Assembly (NCBI RefSeq): GCF_017377775.1
Contig: NZ_JAFVLN010000018.1
Span: forward strand, 151,794-215,793
DNA: 64,000 nt
From: Streptomyces sp. VRA16 Mangrove soil
Lineage (GTDB): Bacteria > Actinomycetota > Actinomycetes > Streptomycetales > Streptomycetaceae
Reading direction: 5' to 3'
In this document: piece after piece, positions 50,135-58,584 of the stretch
How the letters are laid out: each line of letters opens with the position of its first letter
How positions within the stretch are numbered: the stretch's first letter is position 1
The notes under the pieces: model-generated
What the model was told of the DNA's origin: nothing
Database searches by the model: none
What the model saw: the letters and a program-made list of their open reading frames with translations, nothing else
Made by a program: the position numbers and the translations under genes

Positions 50135-51433
50135 TCAGTCGCTGGTGACCGTGACCTTCTCGTCGTTGTTGAACTGCTGCACCAGCTGCTTGACCTTGGT
50201 CTTGTCCCACAGCAGGTTGCCGCCGGCGCTGCCGCTGACCGGCATGTTCATGGACTTGCCGTCACCGCCGGAGACCGACTTCATCGCCATGAACATCGAC
50301 GCCAGGTTCCACAGGCTCATGTCCTTGTCGACGACGAGCGAGTCGAGGCCCGCGCCCATCGTCGGGTAGAGCTTGAACGGGTTCATGACCGTGGTCGGCG
50401 ACGCCACCTTGTGGGCCAGCGCGGCAAGGAACGCCTGCTGGTTCTTGGTGCGCTGCAGGTCGGAGGCGGCGAAGGCGTGCCGGGTGCGGACGTAGGCGAG
50501 GGCCTGCTGGCCGTTCAGGGTCTGCTTGCCCGCCTTGAAGTCGGCGCCGGACCACTTGTCCTTGAAGCCTTCCTTCAGGTTCATCTCGACGCCGCCGACG
50601 GCGTCGACGATGTTCGCGAACCCGGCGAAGCCGATCTCCGCGTAGTGGTCGATGTGCAGGCCGGTGTTGTACTCGACCGTGCGCACGAGCAGCTCCGGGC
50701 CGTCCTCCGCGTACGCGGCGTTCAGCTTCGTCTGGCGGCCCGTGTTCGGGTAGAGCTTGCCGGACTCGGCGCCCTTGAAGCTGGGGATCGTGACGTTCGA
50801 GTCACGCGGCAGGGAGACCAGCGTGTCCCCGTTGTCCCCGACGTGCAGGATCATCATCGTGTCCGTGCGCTTGCCCTCGGCGGAGCCGGTGTGCAGCTTC
50901 TTCTTCTCGGCGGCGGACATGCCCTCACGGCTGTCGGTGCCGACGATCAGGTAGTTCGTGCCGTCGCCCGTCGCGGGCCGGTCGATCACCTTGGACAGGT
51001 CGACGTCCCGGTGCAGCTTGGAGTCGGCCCAGAAGTACGTGGCGACGCTGGTGATCACCAACACGCTGACCAGGGTGATCGCAGTCCACTTGATGCGCCG
51101 GCCCCAGTTCGGGGTGCGCGCCGGACGCCCGGTCGGCGGCCCGTAGTCGCCTTCGCCGCCGCCGGAGCGGGAGCCGCGGCTGGGCTGGCCGTAGACCTGG
51201 CCGGTGTTGTACCCGCTGTCGTAGCCGTCGTCGCGACCCGACCGCGGCGCCTCCTGCCGGTACAGGTCGTCGTAGCCGTCGTCGTACGCGGGCGGCTGCT
51301 GCTGGGGCACAGGGCGCCGCACCTGCCGCATGACGCGGGCTCCCTCAGGGCGTGCGTTGTCGCTGCCACGGCCGTAGCCGCCGCGGTTGCCGCCGCCCTG
51401 CCTGTCGCTCCACCCGTCGGGCCAATCGTTCAT
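50135..51433 (-). CDS. LytR-CpsA-Psr (LCP) family ligase, copy 1
   Basis: The 432-residue protein has an N-terminal Gly/Tyr/Arg-rich cytoplasmic tail. One TM helix (TAITLVSVLVITSVATYFWA) and the extracytoplasmic LCP domain follow. Its motifs are NYLIVGTDSREGMSAAEKKK, KRTDTMMILHV, VSLPRDSNVTIPSFKG, LNAAYAEDGPELLVRTVEYN, HIDHYAEIGFAGFANIVDAV and LAYVRTRHAFAASDLQRTKN. These provide the Arg and Asp cluster that binds the polyprenyl-diphosphate glycan donor. The enzyme transfers wall glycopolymers to peptidoglycan. No LytR_C domain follows. The ATG at 51433 is favoured by the family start; an upstream extension lacks a site. Confidence 0.9.
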   Translation of the reverse strand: MNDWPDGWSDRQGGGNRGGYGRGSDNARPEGARVMRQVRRPVPQQQPPAYDDGYDDLYRQEAPRSGRDDGYDSGYNTGQVYGQPSRGSRSGGGEGDYGPPTGRPARTPNWGRRIKWTAITLVSVLVITSVATYFWADSKLHRDVDLSKVIDRPATGDGTNYLIVGTDSREGMSAAEKKKLHTGSAEGKRTDTMMILHVGDNGDTLVSLPRDSNVTIPSFKGAESGKLYPNTGRQTKLNAAYAEDGPELLVRTVEYNTGLHIDHYAEIGFAGFANIVDAVGGVEMNLKEGFKDKWSGADFKAGKQTLNGQQALAYVRTRHAFAASDLQRTKNQQAFLAALAHKVASPTTVMNPFKLYPTMGAGLDSLVVDKDMSLWNLASMFMAMKSVSGGDGKSMNMPVSGSAGGNLLWDKTKVKQLVQQFNNDEKVTVTSD

Positions 51434-51551
51434 TGGAACAGTGTGCAGGGCACGGCTGTGTGCCCCACAAGGGCGTGTGGGAAATCGGGCCAGGGCTGTT
51501 GCGAAGCTGACACAAACGCGCCGGGTCAAGACCACGCCATACAGTTGAACC

Positions 51552-52106
51552 ATGACTGATCACGCCATACCGGCCGAGGACGCCCTCGAAGGCAAGCCCG
51601 TCTCGGCCTCCCGCACGACCCTGAGCCACATCATGACGGCGGCCGAGACGAACCTGCTCGGCACCGTGCACGGTGGCGTGATCATGAAGCTCGTCGACGA
51701 TGTCGCGGGCGCGGTCGCGGGCCGTCACTCGGGCGGCCCCGCGGTCACCGCCTCCATGGACGAGATGGTCTTCATGGAGCCGGTCCGCGTGGGCGACCTC
51801 GTGCACGTCCGGGCGCAGTGCAACTGGACGGGCCGTACGTCGATGGAGATCGGCGTCCGCGTGCTCGCCGAGCGCTGGAACGAGTCGACGCCCCCGACCC
51901 GCGTCGGCTCGGCCTACCTGGTCTTCGCCGCCGTCGACGCCGACGGCAAGCCGCGCCCGGTCCCGCCGGTGATCCTGGAGACGGAGAAGGACCGCCGCCG
52001 CAACCAGGAGGCCCAGATCCGCCGCCAGCACCGCCTGGCCCGCCGCCGCGCCATCAAGGAGCTGCGGGAGAAGCGCATCGCCGAGGGCCTGGACGACGAC
52101 CTGTAG
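51552..52106 (+). CDS. Hotdog-fold acyl-CoA thioesterase (YciA/ACOT-like)
   Basis: The 184-residue protein is a hotdog thioesterase. LSHIMTAAETNLLGTVHGGV supplies the N/D-x-x-G-x-x-H-G-G active-site helix. ASMDEMVFMEPVRVGDLVHV, RAQCNWTGRTSMEIGVRV and GSAYLVFAAVDADGKPRPVP are the following strands. The C-terminal extension (KDRRRNQEAQIRRQHRLARR) is a basic helix common in actinobacterial ACOT proteins. It releases free acid and CoA from acyl-CoAs. It stands divergent from an LCP gene and convergent with the next. Confidence 0.92.
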   Translation: MTDHAIPAEDALEGKPVSASRTTLSHIMTAAETNLLGTVHGGVIMKLVDDVAGAVAGRHSGGPAVTASMDEMVFMEPVRVGDLVHVRAQCNWTGRTSMEIGVRVLAERWNESTPPTRVGSAYLVFAAVDADGKPRPVPPVILETEKDRRRNQEAQIRRQHRLARRRAIKELREKRIAEGLDDDL

Positions 52107-52111
52107 TCAGC

Positions 52112-53605
52112 TCACGGGCAGACGACCTGGTCCCCGGTGACGGCGCCGAACTCGCCCTGGTACGCGTCCTCGGCCCGTACCGCCCGGACGCCCTTGTAGT
52201 CGGCGCCCGCCCGCACCTTCAGCACCGCGCCCTGCCCCTTCACGGCCTGCATCGGGGCGCCGCCCAGCGCGGTGGACAGCGACTTCGCCGACCGGTCCCA
52301 GCGGGGGTCGTAGAGCACCGTGGTGCGCTTCACGGCGCGGTCCTCGGCATTGACGGGCGCCCCGGACGTGCGGAACCCGGTGCCCTTGAGCGCGGCGTCG
52401 ACCTTCTTGCCCAGGCCGGGCGTCATCGTCGCGTTCTCCACCTGGACGCGGATCTGCTGCGGCGAGACGTCCACCACCGTCGCCTTCTTCTTCGCCCGGT
52501 GCGACGCCAGCGGCTTGTCGTCGCGCAGCGCGTCGAAGAGCTTCGTGGCCTTCTTCTCGTCCCACTTCACGGTGGAGCCGATGCCCTTGACCGGGTAGCT
52601 GATGTCGCCGATCGGCACCGTCGTGAACTCCGACGAGGAGGGCGAGAAATTGCGCATCGCCCGCGCCAGGTCGACCATCTCGTCGGTGCCGAAGCCCTTG
52701 TCGGCGCGGACCGAGCTGAGCAGCGTACGGGCGACGTCGCGGAAGCGGACCGGGTTGAGCAGTACCCCGGACGACGTCGTCTCCGCGATCAGGGAGGCCA
52801 GGAAGCGCTGCTGGCGCTGCATCCGCCCGAGGTCGCCCGCGCCGTCCGTGTGCCGGGCCCGTACGTACTGCAGGGCCTCGCCGCCGTCCAGCCGGTGGGT
52901 GCCGACGCTCAGGTCGAGACCGGTGTACGCGTCCTTCAGCGGGCGCGCGGTGCACACCTCGACGCCGCCCAGCTCGTCGACGGTCTTCATGAAGCTGGTG
53001 AAGTCGACCTCCAGATAGTGGTCGATCTTCACGTGCGTCATGTTCTCGACGGTGCGCACGGTCAGCTGCGGGCCGCCCTCCGCGTACGCCGCGTTGATCT
53101 TGACGGGGTGGGCGTGGTGCTCCTCGCCGCTGTTCATGTCGGTGTGCGGCGGCATCTCCGCGTAGGAGTCGCGGGGGAGCGAGACCACGGAGGCCCGCTC
53201 GTGGTCCTCCGAGATGTGCACGATCATGATCGTGTCCGTGCAGTGGCAGGGCGCGCCGCCGAGCCGGTACTTCCTGCGCTCGTCGTCGCTGATCCTGTCG
53301 CGGCCGTCGGTGCCGACGAGCAGCACGTTCATGCCGTGTCCGGCCGCCGGGCGGTTCTTCATGTCCTTGAAGGGGTCGATGCGCTCGATCCCGGTGTCGA
53401 TGCCGGTGACGAGCGCGTGCCCGATCCCCGCGGCGGCCAGCACGGTCACCGAGAACGTGGTCGCCACCCGCATCGCCCAGCGGGGCTTCTTCCTGCGCGG
53501 CGGCCGGACCGGCCGGGGGCTCTGCCCGGGACCCTGGGGCCCCTGAGGCCCCTGCGGACGCGGCTGCCGCCGCGGGCGGGCGGGGGAGCGGGGCGGTGTG
53601 GGCAC
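52112..53605 (-). CDS. LCP-family ligase with LytR_C domain, copy 2
   Basis: The start is the GTG at 53605, with GGAGG eight bases upstream (an ATG at 53710 is a longer alternative). A Pro/Arg-rich N-tail is followed by a TM helix (TTFSVTVLAAAGIGHALVTG). The LCP domain has MNVLLVGTDGRDRISDDERR, TDTIMIVHI, VVSLPRDSYAEMPPH, KINAAYAEGGPQLTVRTVEN, KIDHYLEVDFTSFMKTVDEL and ALQYVRARHTDGAGDLGRM. After it a LytR_C-type domain starts near IRVQVENATMTPGLGKKVDA and ends at the C-terminus. The protein should attach anionic wall polymers to peptidoglycan. LytR_C may help bind wall. Confidence 0.9.
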   Translation of the reverse strand: MPTPPRSPARPRRQPRPQGPQGPQGPGQSPRPVRPPRRKKPRWAMRVATTFSVTVLAAAGIGHALVTGIDTGIERIDPFKDMKNRPAAGHGMNVLLVGTDGRDRISDDERRKYRLGGAPCHCTDTIMIVHISEDHERASVVSLPRDSYAEMPPHTDMNSGEEHHAHPVKINAAYAEGGPQLTVRTVENMTHVKIDHYLEVDFTSFMKTVDELGGVEVCTARPLKDAYTGLDLSVGTHRLDGGEALQYVRARHTDGAGDLGRMQRQQRFLASLIAETTSSGVLLNPVRFRDVARTLLSSVRADKGFGTDEMVDLARAMRNFSPSSSEFTTVPIGDISYPVKGIGSTVKWDEKKATKLFDALRDDKPLASHRAKKKATVVDVSPQQIRVQVENATMTPGLGKKVDAALKGTGFRTSGAPVNAEDRAVKRTTVLYDPRWDRSAKSLSTALGGAPMQAVKGQGAVLKVRAGADYKGVRAVRAEDAYQGEFGAVTGDQVVCP

Positions 53606-53804
53606 GGCGGACACCTCCGCGAGGGTGGGCGTGGGATCGTGAGCACCGTAGGCCGATACGATCTGCGGCCCGCGGTAGCGACCCGGGCGGCGCGCGCCGG
53701 TGTCCCCCATTAGCGGTAACGTGACGCGTGATGCTGCCCTTCCGGCGGCGCAGGATCCCACAGCCGCTTCGCGACGGGCCGGACCCCCGGCCGTGAAAGA
53801 CGAA

Positions 53805-54851
53805 ATGGACACTCTGAACACGAACACCGACGGGCAGCTTCCGGCCGTATCCGTGATCATGCCGATCCTCAACGAGGAGCGGCATCTGCGCGAGGCCGTC
53901 GAGGCGATCCTGGCGCAGGAGTACGACGGCGAGATGGAGGTCGTGCTCGCGCTCGGCCCGTCCACGGACCGTACGGACGAGATCGCCGCGCAGCTCGTGG
54001 CGGACCACCCCCAGGTGCACACGGTGCCGAACCCGACGGGCCGCACCCCCGCCGCGCTGAACGCCGCGATCAAGGCGTCCCGGCACCCGGTCGTCGTCCG
54101 TGTCGACGGGCACGCCGCGCTCTCGGCCGGCTACATCGCCACCGCCGTCCGCCTCCTGGCGGAGACGGGCGCGATGAACGTCGGCGGCATCATGTTCGCC
54201 GAGGGCACCAACGCCTGGGAGCAGGCCGTCGCCGCCGCGATGACCTCGAAGATCGGCGTGGGCAACGCGGTGTTCCACACCGGCGGCGAGGCCCAGCGGG
54301 CCGACACCGTCTACCTCGGCGTCTTCCGGCGCGAGGCCCTGGAGCAGCAGGGCGGGTACAACGAGGAGTTCATCCGCGCCCAGGACTGGGAGCTGAACTT
54401 CCGGATCCGTGAGGCCGGCGGGCTCATCTGGTTCTCGCCCGAGCTCAAGGTGTCGTACCGGCCGCGGCCCAGCGTCAAGGCGCTCGCCAAGCAGTACAAG
54501 GACTACGGCCGTTGGCGGCACGTCGTCGCCCGCTACCACTCGGGCTCCATCAACCTGCGCTACCTCGCCCCGCCGACCGCCGTCTGCGCGATCGCCGCGG
54601 GCATCGTGGTGGGCGCGGCGCTCACCCCGTGGGGCTTCGTGGTCCCGGCCGGATATCTGGCCGCGATCGTCGCCGGTTCCGTCCCGGCGGGCAAGGGGAT
54701 GTCGCTGAAGGCGCGCGCCCAGATCCCCGTCGCCCTCGCCACCATGCACATGTCGTGGGGCTGGGGCTTCCTCACCAGCCCCAAGTCGCTGGCGAAGCGG
54801 GTCATCGCCTCGCGCCGCCCGGCCGTGATGGCGCCCAGCGCCTCCAACTAG
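53805..54851 (+). CDS. Family 2 glycosyltransferase
   Basis: The N-terminal GT-A domain has PAVSVIMPILNEERHLREAV, and AAIKASRHPVVVRVDGHAAL with the D-x-H motif in place of DxD. Later EEFIRAQDWELNFRIREAGG carries the acidic base region. Two C-terminal hydrophobic helices (YLAPPTAVCAIAAGIVVGAA and FVVPAGYLAAIVAGSVPAGK) anchor it to the membrane. It most likely adds a sugar to a lipid carrier during glycopolymer synthesis. The start at ATG 53805 is a choice; GTG 53793 or an upstream in-frame ATG near 53700 are possible. It is divergent from LCP copy 2. Confidence 0.9.
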   Translation: MDTLNTNTDGQLPAVSVIMPILNEERHLREAVEAILAQEYDGEMEVVLALGPSTDRTDEIAAQLVADHPQVHTVPNPTGRTPAALNAAIKASRHPVVVRVDGHAALSAGYIATAVRLLAETGAMNVGGIMFAEGTNAWEQAVAAAMTSKIGVGNAVFHTGGEAQRADTVYLGVFRREALEQQGGYNEEFIRAQDWELNFRIREAGGLIWFSPELKVSYRPRPSVKALAKQYKDYGRWRHVVARYHSGSINLRYLAPPTAVCAIAAGIVVGAALTPWGFVVPAGYLAAIVAGSVPAGKGMSLKARAQIPVALATMHMSWGWGFLTSPKSLAKRVIASRRPAVMAPSASN

Positions 54852-54857
54852 CGTGCA

Positions 54858-54884
54858 GGGCGCGGGAGTTCACCTCCCGCGCCC
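54858..54884. terminator. Perfect hairpin terminator
   Basis: GGGCGCGGGAG at 54858-54868 pairs exactly with 54874-54884 around TTCAC. It lies between convergent glycosyltransferase and LCP genes. Confidence 0.85.
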
Positions 54885-54897
54885 ATCGGCCCTTCGG

Positions 54898-56562
54898 TCA
54901 CCAGGTGTACTTCGGGTCCACCTTCATGCACTTGGAGTCGTCCGCGCCGTTCTGCGTCTGCTCCTTGTCCAGGGTCTTGCTCGCGTCGTCCTCGGACGCG
55001 GACTTCGGGTAGGCGTCGCCCGTCTTCCAGTCGGCGCCCACGGTCAGCGTCACGCCGGACACGTCCGTCGACTTCTTCACCGAACTCAGCGGAATCCCGA
55101 GGGCCTTGGCGACCGCCTGGGCGTCGCCCTCCAGGTCCGACGACGGGAAGTTGATCACTGTCCGGTCCACCGTGAGGGACTGCGACTGGTCCGCGACGGC
55201 CTCCGCGAAGCCCTTGCCGGTGAGCACCTGCGTCACCGTCGAGGCCCGGCCGGGCACCGCCGCCGTGGTCGTCGTCCGGGTGCCGTTGCGTACCTGCACC
55301 GCGATCTTGTCGTCGGCCGCGGCGGGATCGTCGGAGACCTGGCTCGTCTTCTTGCTCTTCTTGCCGTCCAGTGCGACGTCCTCACGGAGCATCCGCCACA
55401 GGGTGTCGGCCGCGGGCGTCGCCTCCACGTTCGCGCCCACGTACCGGAACGGCATGGTCGTCATCGTGATCCGCTTCGGATGGGGCTTCTTCAGCTCGTT
55501 GCTCAGGTCGTACAGCTTCTTGACCGAGTCGAGGCCGTCGTCGGGCTTGATCGCTTCCGTCGCCGTCTCGGCGAGCTGGCGCAGCTTGTTGGGATGCGTG
55601 AACGTCGCGTTCTTGCGCAGCTGGCGCACGAGCGCGCTCATGTACATGTGCTGTGCCTTGGCGCGCGCGATGTCGGAGCCGTCCTCGAAGCCGTGCCGGG
55701 TGCGCAGCCACTGCAGGGCCTGCACGCCCTTGACGTACGTCGTGCCCTTCTTCAGCTTCAGGCCCGAACCCTCGTGCGCACCATGGGAGTAGACGTTGGC
55801 GTTGACGCACACCGGTACACCGCCGACCGCGTCCGCCATCGACACCACACCCGAGAAGTCGATCATCAGGTAGTGGTCGATGTGGATGCCGGTGATCTGC
55901 TCCCAGGTGGCGACCGTGCAGCCGGCGCCGCCGTGCGTCAGCGACGCGTTCGTCTTGCCCCGGATCGTCGTCGCCGGGTACACCTTGCCGGTCTCCGGGT
56001 CGGTGCACTTGGGCAGGGTGGTGAGGGTGTCGCGCGGCATGCTCACCACCGACATGTTGCTGCGGTCCGCCGACAGGTGCACCAGCATCTGCACATCGGC
56101 GAGCGGGGCCGCGCCCACGCTCGCCTTGCTCCCGCCGAGCTTCAGGTCCTCCTTGGAGTTACGGCTGTCGGAGCCGATCAGGAGGATGTTCAGCGGGGTC
56201 TGGCCCGCCGCGTTCGGGGTGGGCTTCGGGGCCTTGTGGTCGCCGATGTTGAGCTTGCCCGTCTTGATGTTGCTGTTCAGGTGCTGGTACCAGAGGTAGC
56301 CGGCGCCCGCCGTGCCGAGCACGAGGACCGCGAGCACACCCGCGGCCCAGCGCAGTATTCGAAAACCTCTGCGCCGTTTGGGACGGGCGCCTTTGCGCCG
56401 GTGGCCGCGGTGCCCGCCGCCACCGGTGGGCGCGTCCGCGGTCGCCGGGCCCCCACCGTCCTCGTAGAGGGACTCGTCCCACCCCAACTCGCCCGCTCGC
56501 GTCACTGGTTCGCCGCGGCCGTCAGGCCGTGAGCGCTCCCCGCGCACACCGCTTCGCCCCAT
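54898..56562 (-). CDS. LCP-family ligase with LytR_C domain, copy 3
   Basis: The 554-residue protein has an 85-residue basic, Gly-rich tail. A TM helix (WAAGVLAVLVLGTAGAGYLW) leads to the LCP domain: LNILLIGSDSRNSKEDLKLG, VSMPRDTLTTLPKCTDPETG, TNASLTHGGAGCTVATWEQI, HIDHYLMIDFSGVVSMADAV and ALQWLRTRHGFEDGSDIARA. A LytR_C domain (IAVQVRNGTRTTTTAAVPGR through GVTLTVGADWKTGDAYPKSA) follows. Cys residues in LPKCTDPE and GCTVATWE may pair outside the cell. GGGCAGGGAC precedes the ATG. It is tandem with copies 4 and 5. Confidence 0.92.
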   Translation of the reverse strand: MGRSGVRGERSRPDGRGEPVTRAGELGWDESLYEDGGGPATADAPTGGGGHRGHRRKGARPKRRRGFRILRWAAGVLAVLVLGTAGAGYLWYQHLNSNIKTGKLNIGDHKAPKPTPNAAGQTPLNILLIGSDSRNSKEDLKLGGSKASVGAAPLADVQMLVHLSADRSNMSVVSMPRDTLTTLPKCTDPETGKVYPATTIRGKTNASLTHGGAGCTVATWEQITGIHIDHYLMIDFSGVVSMADAVGGVPVCVNANVYSHGAHEGSGLKLKKGTTYVKGVQALQWLRTRHGFEDGSDIARAKAQHMYMSALVRQLRKNATFTHPNKLRQLAETATEAIKPDDGLDSVKKLYDLSNELKKPHPKRITMTTMPFRYVGANVEATPAADTLWRMLREDVALDGKKSKKTSQVSDDPAAADDKIAVQVRNGTRTTTTAAVPGRASTVTQVLTGKGFAEAVADQSQSLTVDRTVINFPSSDLEGDAQAVAKALGIPLSSVKKSTDVSGVTLTVGADWKTGDAYPKSASEDDASKTLDKEQTQNGADDSKCMKVDPKYTW

Positions 56563-56649
56563 GTCCCTGCCCGCCCTCCCCGCCCTGTGCCCATGGCTCG
56601 GCCGCCCCGCTGTCCCTTGGTTAGACAGTCAGAAGGCGGCCGAGGTTGG

Positions 56650-58329
56650 TCACTGGGCGCACACAGTCTTGTCAGCTGTTTGCTTGTCGACCTTCGGCGC
56701 CTTCGCCGAGGCGCCGTCGATGGGTGTCCCCGCACCCTGGAAGTCCTGGCCCAGGATGAGGATCATCGCGGGCAGGCCCTGGTCGTTCTTCTCGCTCTTG
56801 CCTTCCTTCAACGCGGACGCCGGGAGCCCCATGATGTCGGCGAGGCGCCGCGCCTGGTCGGCCTGGTCGGGCGAGTACTCGAGCGTGGTCTTCTTCTGCG
56901 TCGGCTTGTTGCCCAGCTGGCTGGACTTCAGGACGCCCTCGCTGTTCTGCAGCCAGGTGAGCGTCTCCTGCGCGGCGCCGGTCTTCTCGCTGCCGTTGTA
57001 GAGGTCGACGCGCACCTCGGACGCGGCCGACTTGGGGCCCTTCAGCTTCGCGGCCTGGGCGGCCTTCGCCTTCTTCTTCGTCTCCGTCAGGGAGACGTCG
57101 TTCTTGATGGCGTTGAAGACCGCGGGTGCCTGCGCGTCGTTGACGACGACGGTGGCGTGCACCTTCTCCGTCGGGTTGTCGACGACCGGCGTGGTGACGA
57201 ACGAGATGTTCTTCGTCGGCACCTTGTTGATCTCCAGGGCGACGTCCTTGAGCTTGCCCAGACTCCCTATGCCCTGGTCGACCGTGAGCGCCTTGGTGGC
57301 GGCCTCGGCGAGCCGGGTCAGCTTGACCGGGTTGGTGATGGTGTCGCCCGAACTCATCTTCCGCGCGAGGGAACCGAGGAACTGCTGCTGCACCTTGATC
57401 CGGTCCAGGTCGCCCTGGTTGCCGAAGCTGTGCCGGGTACGCAGGAAGGCGAGGGCCTGCTCGCCCGCCAGGGTGTGCTTGCCCTTGGAGAGCTTGAGGT
57501 GCGAGTCCGGGTCGTCCACGTCCTTGGCGACACAGACCTCGACGCCGCCGACCGCGCTGGTCAGCGTCTTCACCGCGTTGAAGTCGGCCATCATGAAGTG
57601 GTCCGGGGTGATGCCCGTGACCGCCTTGACCGTCTTCATGGTGCAGCCCGGGTCGCGGCCGTCCTGGCCGAGGCTGGTGTTGAAGCGCACGCCGGTCGAG
57701 CCCGGGATGACCTTGCTCTTGCCGTCGGCGTCCGTCACGGTGCAGTCCGGCACGTCCACGATGAGGTCGCGCGGGATGCTGAGCGCGGTCGCGTTCGACC
57801 GGTCCTTGGAGACGTGCAGCAGGATGTTGGTGTCGGCGTGGCCGACGCTGCCCTTGTCGCCGTAGCCCTCGTTGCCCTTGCCGGTGCGCTTGTCCGTGCC
57901 GATGACGAGGATGTTGAACGCCTCGTCCTTGGAGAAGTAGTCCTTGGCCTCATCGGTCTTGGTGACCGTGATGTTGCCGTTGAGGTGCTGGTAGTAGAGG
58001 TAGCCGCCGACCGCGGTGACCAGCACCACGAACGACATGCCGCCGGTCGTCCACAGCAGGACCTTCTTGACCTTCGACTTCTTCTTCTTCGGCTTCGAGC
58101 GCCGCCTGCCGGGACCCGCCGCCTGGGCCGGCGGCTCACGCCGCCTGCGGGGCGAAGGAACGTCCTGCTGCTGCCGTCGCCCGGAGGCGCTGCGACGGGG
58201 ACCTGGCACTGTCGACTGCCCACCGGAAGGGTTCAGTCGCAGTTCGTAATCGCCAGTCTGGGGATTGAGCACCCACTGGTCTGCGGGGTCGACATTGTTG
58301 TCTGCCCGCCCACGGCCTTGCGCGTCCAC
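56650..58329 (-). CDS. LCP-family ligase with LytR_C domain, copy 4
   Basis: The 559-residue protein has a GTG at 58329 and begins DAQGRGRADNNVDPADQWVL. This N-terminal PADQWVLNPQTGDYELRLNP segment is characteristic of one Streptomyces LCP subtype. A Lys-rich stretch (KPKKKKSKVKK) and a TM helix follow. The LCP motifs are FNILVIGTDKRTGKGNEGYG, LSIPRDLIVDVPDC, RFNTSLGQDGRDPGCTMKTV, TPDHFMMADFNAVKTLTSAV and ALAFLRTRHSFGNQGDLDRI. The LytR_C domain (VRVDLYNGSEKTGAAQETLT) follows and the chain ends near TVCAQ. The gene overlaps no neighbour. The gap to copy 5 (58330-58584) holds no gene. Confidence 0.92.
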   Translation of the reverse strand: MDAQGRGRADNNVDPADQWVLNPQTGDYELRLNPSGGQSTVPGPRRSASGRRQQQDVPSPRRRREPPAQAAGPGRRRSKPKKKKSKVKKVLLWTTGGMSFVVLVTAVGGYLYYQHLNGNITVTKTDEAKDYFSKDEAFNILVIGTDKRTGKGNEGYGDKGSVGHADTNILLHVSKDRSNATALSIPRDLIVDVPDCTVTDADGKSKVIPGSTGVRFNTSLGQDGRDPGCTMKTVKAVTGITPDHFMMADFNAVKTLTSAVGGVEVCVAKDVDDPDSHLKLSKGKHTLAGEQALAFLRTRHSFGNQGDLDRIKVQQQFLGSLARKMSSGDTITNPVKLTRLAEAATKALTVDQGIGSLGKLKDVALEINKVPTKNISFVTTPVVDNPTEKVHATVVVNDAQAPAVFNAIKNDVSLTETKKKAKAAQAAKLKGPKSAASEVRVDLYNGSEKTGAAQETLTWLQNSEGVLKSSQLGNKPTQKKTTLEYSPDQADQARRLADIMGLPASALKEGKSEKNDQGLPAMILILGQDFQGAGTPIDGASAKAPKVDKQTADKTVCAQ

Positions 58330-58584
58330 GGTTTTCTGCGTCCTCCGTCGGGGCCACGCGGCGCCCCACCCCCCTCAAAGCGGGCGCCCGGTCAAGTCGG
58401 TAAGCAGTGCGCGACCTCGCCGACGAAGTATCGAGGCATGGCCGGGTGCACCGGATCGCTCACACTATCCGCCCAGTTCAGCGTCGAGCGACGGCGGTGA
58501 CAAATTCCACTCCCCTACAACTGGGCAATCCGGACCATTTCTTGAAACCTGTGTGTCCCCTGATGCCCTCTGATGACTCGCGCT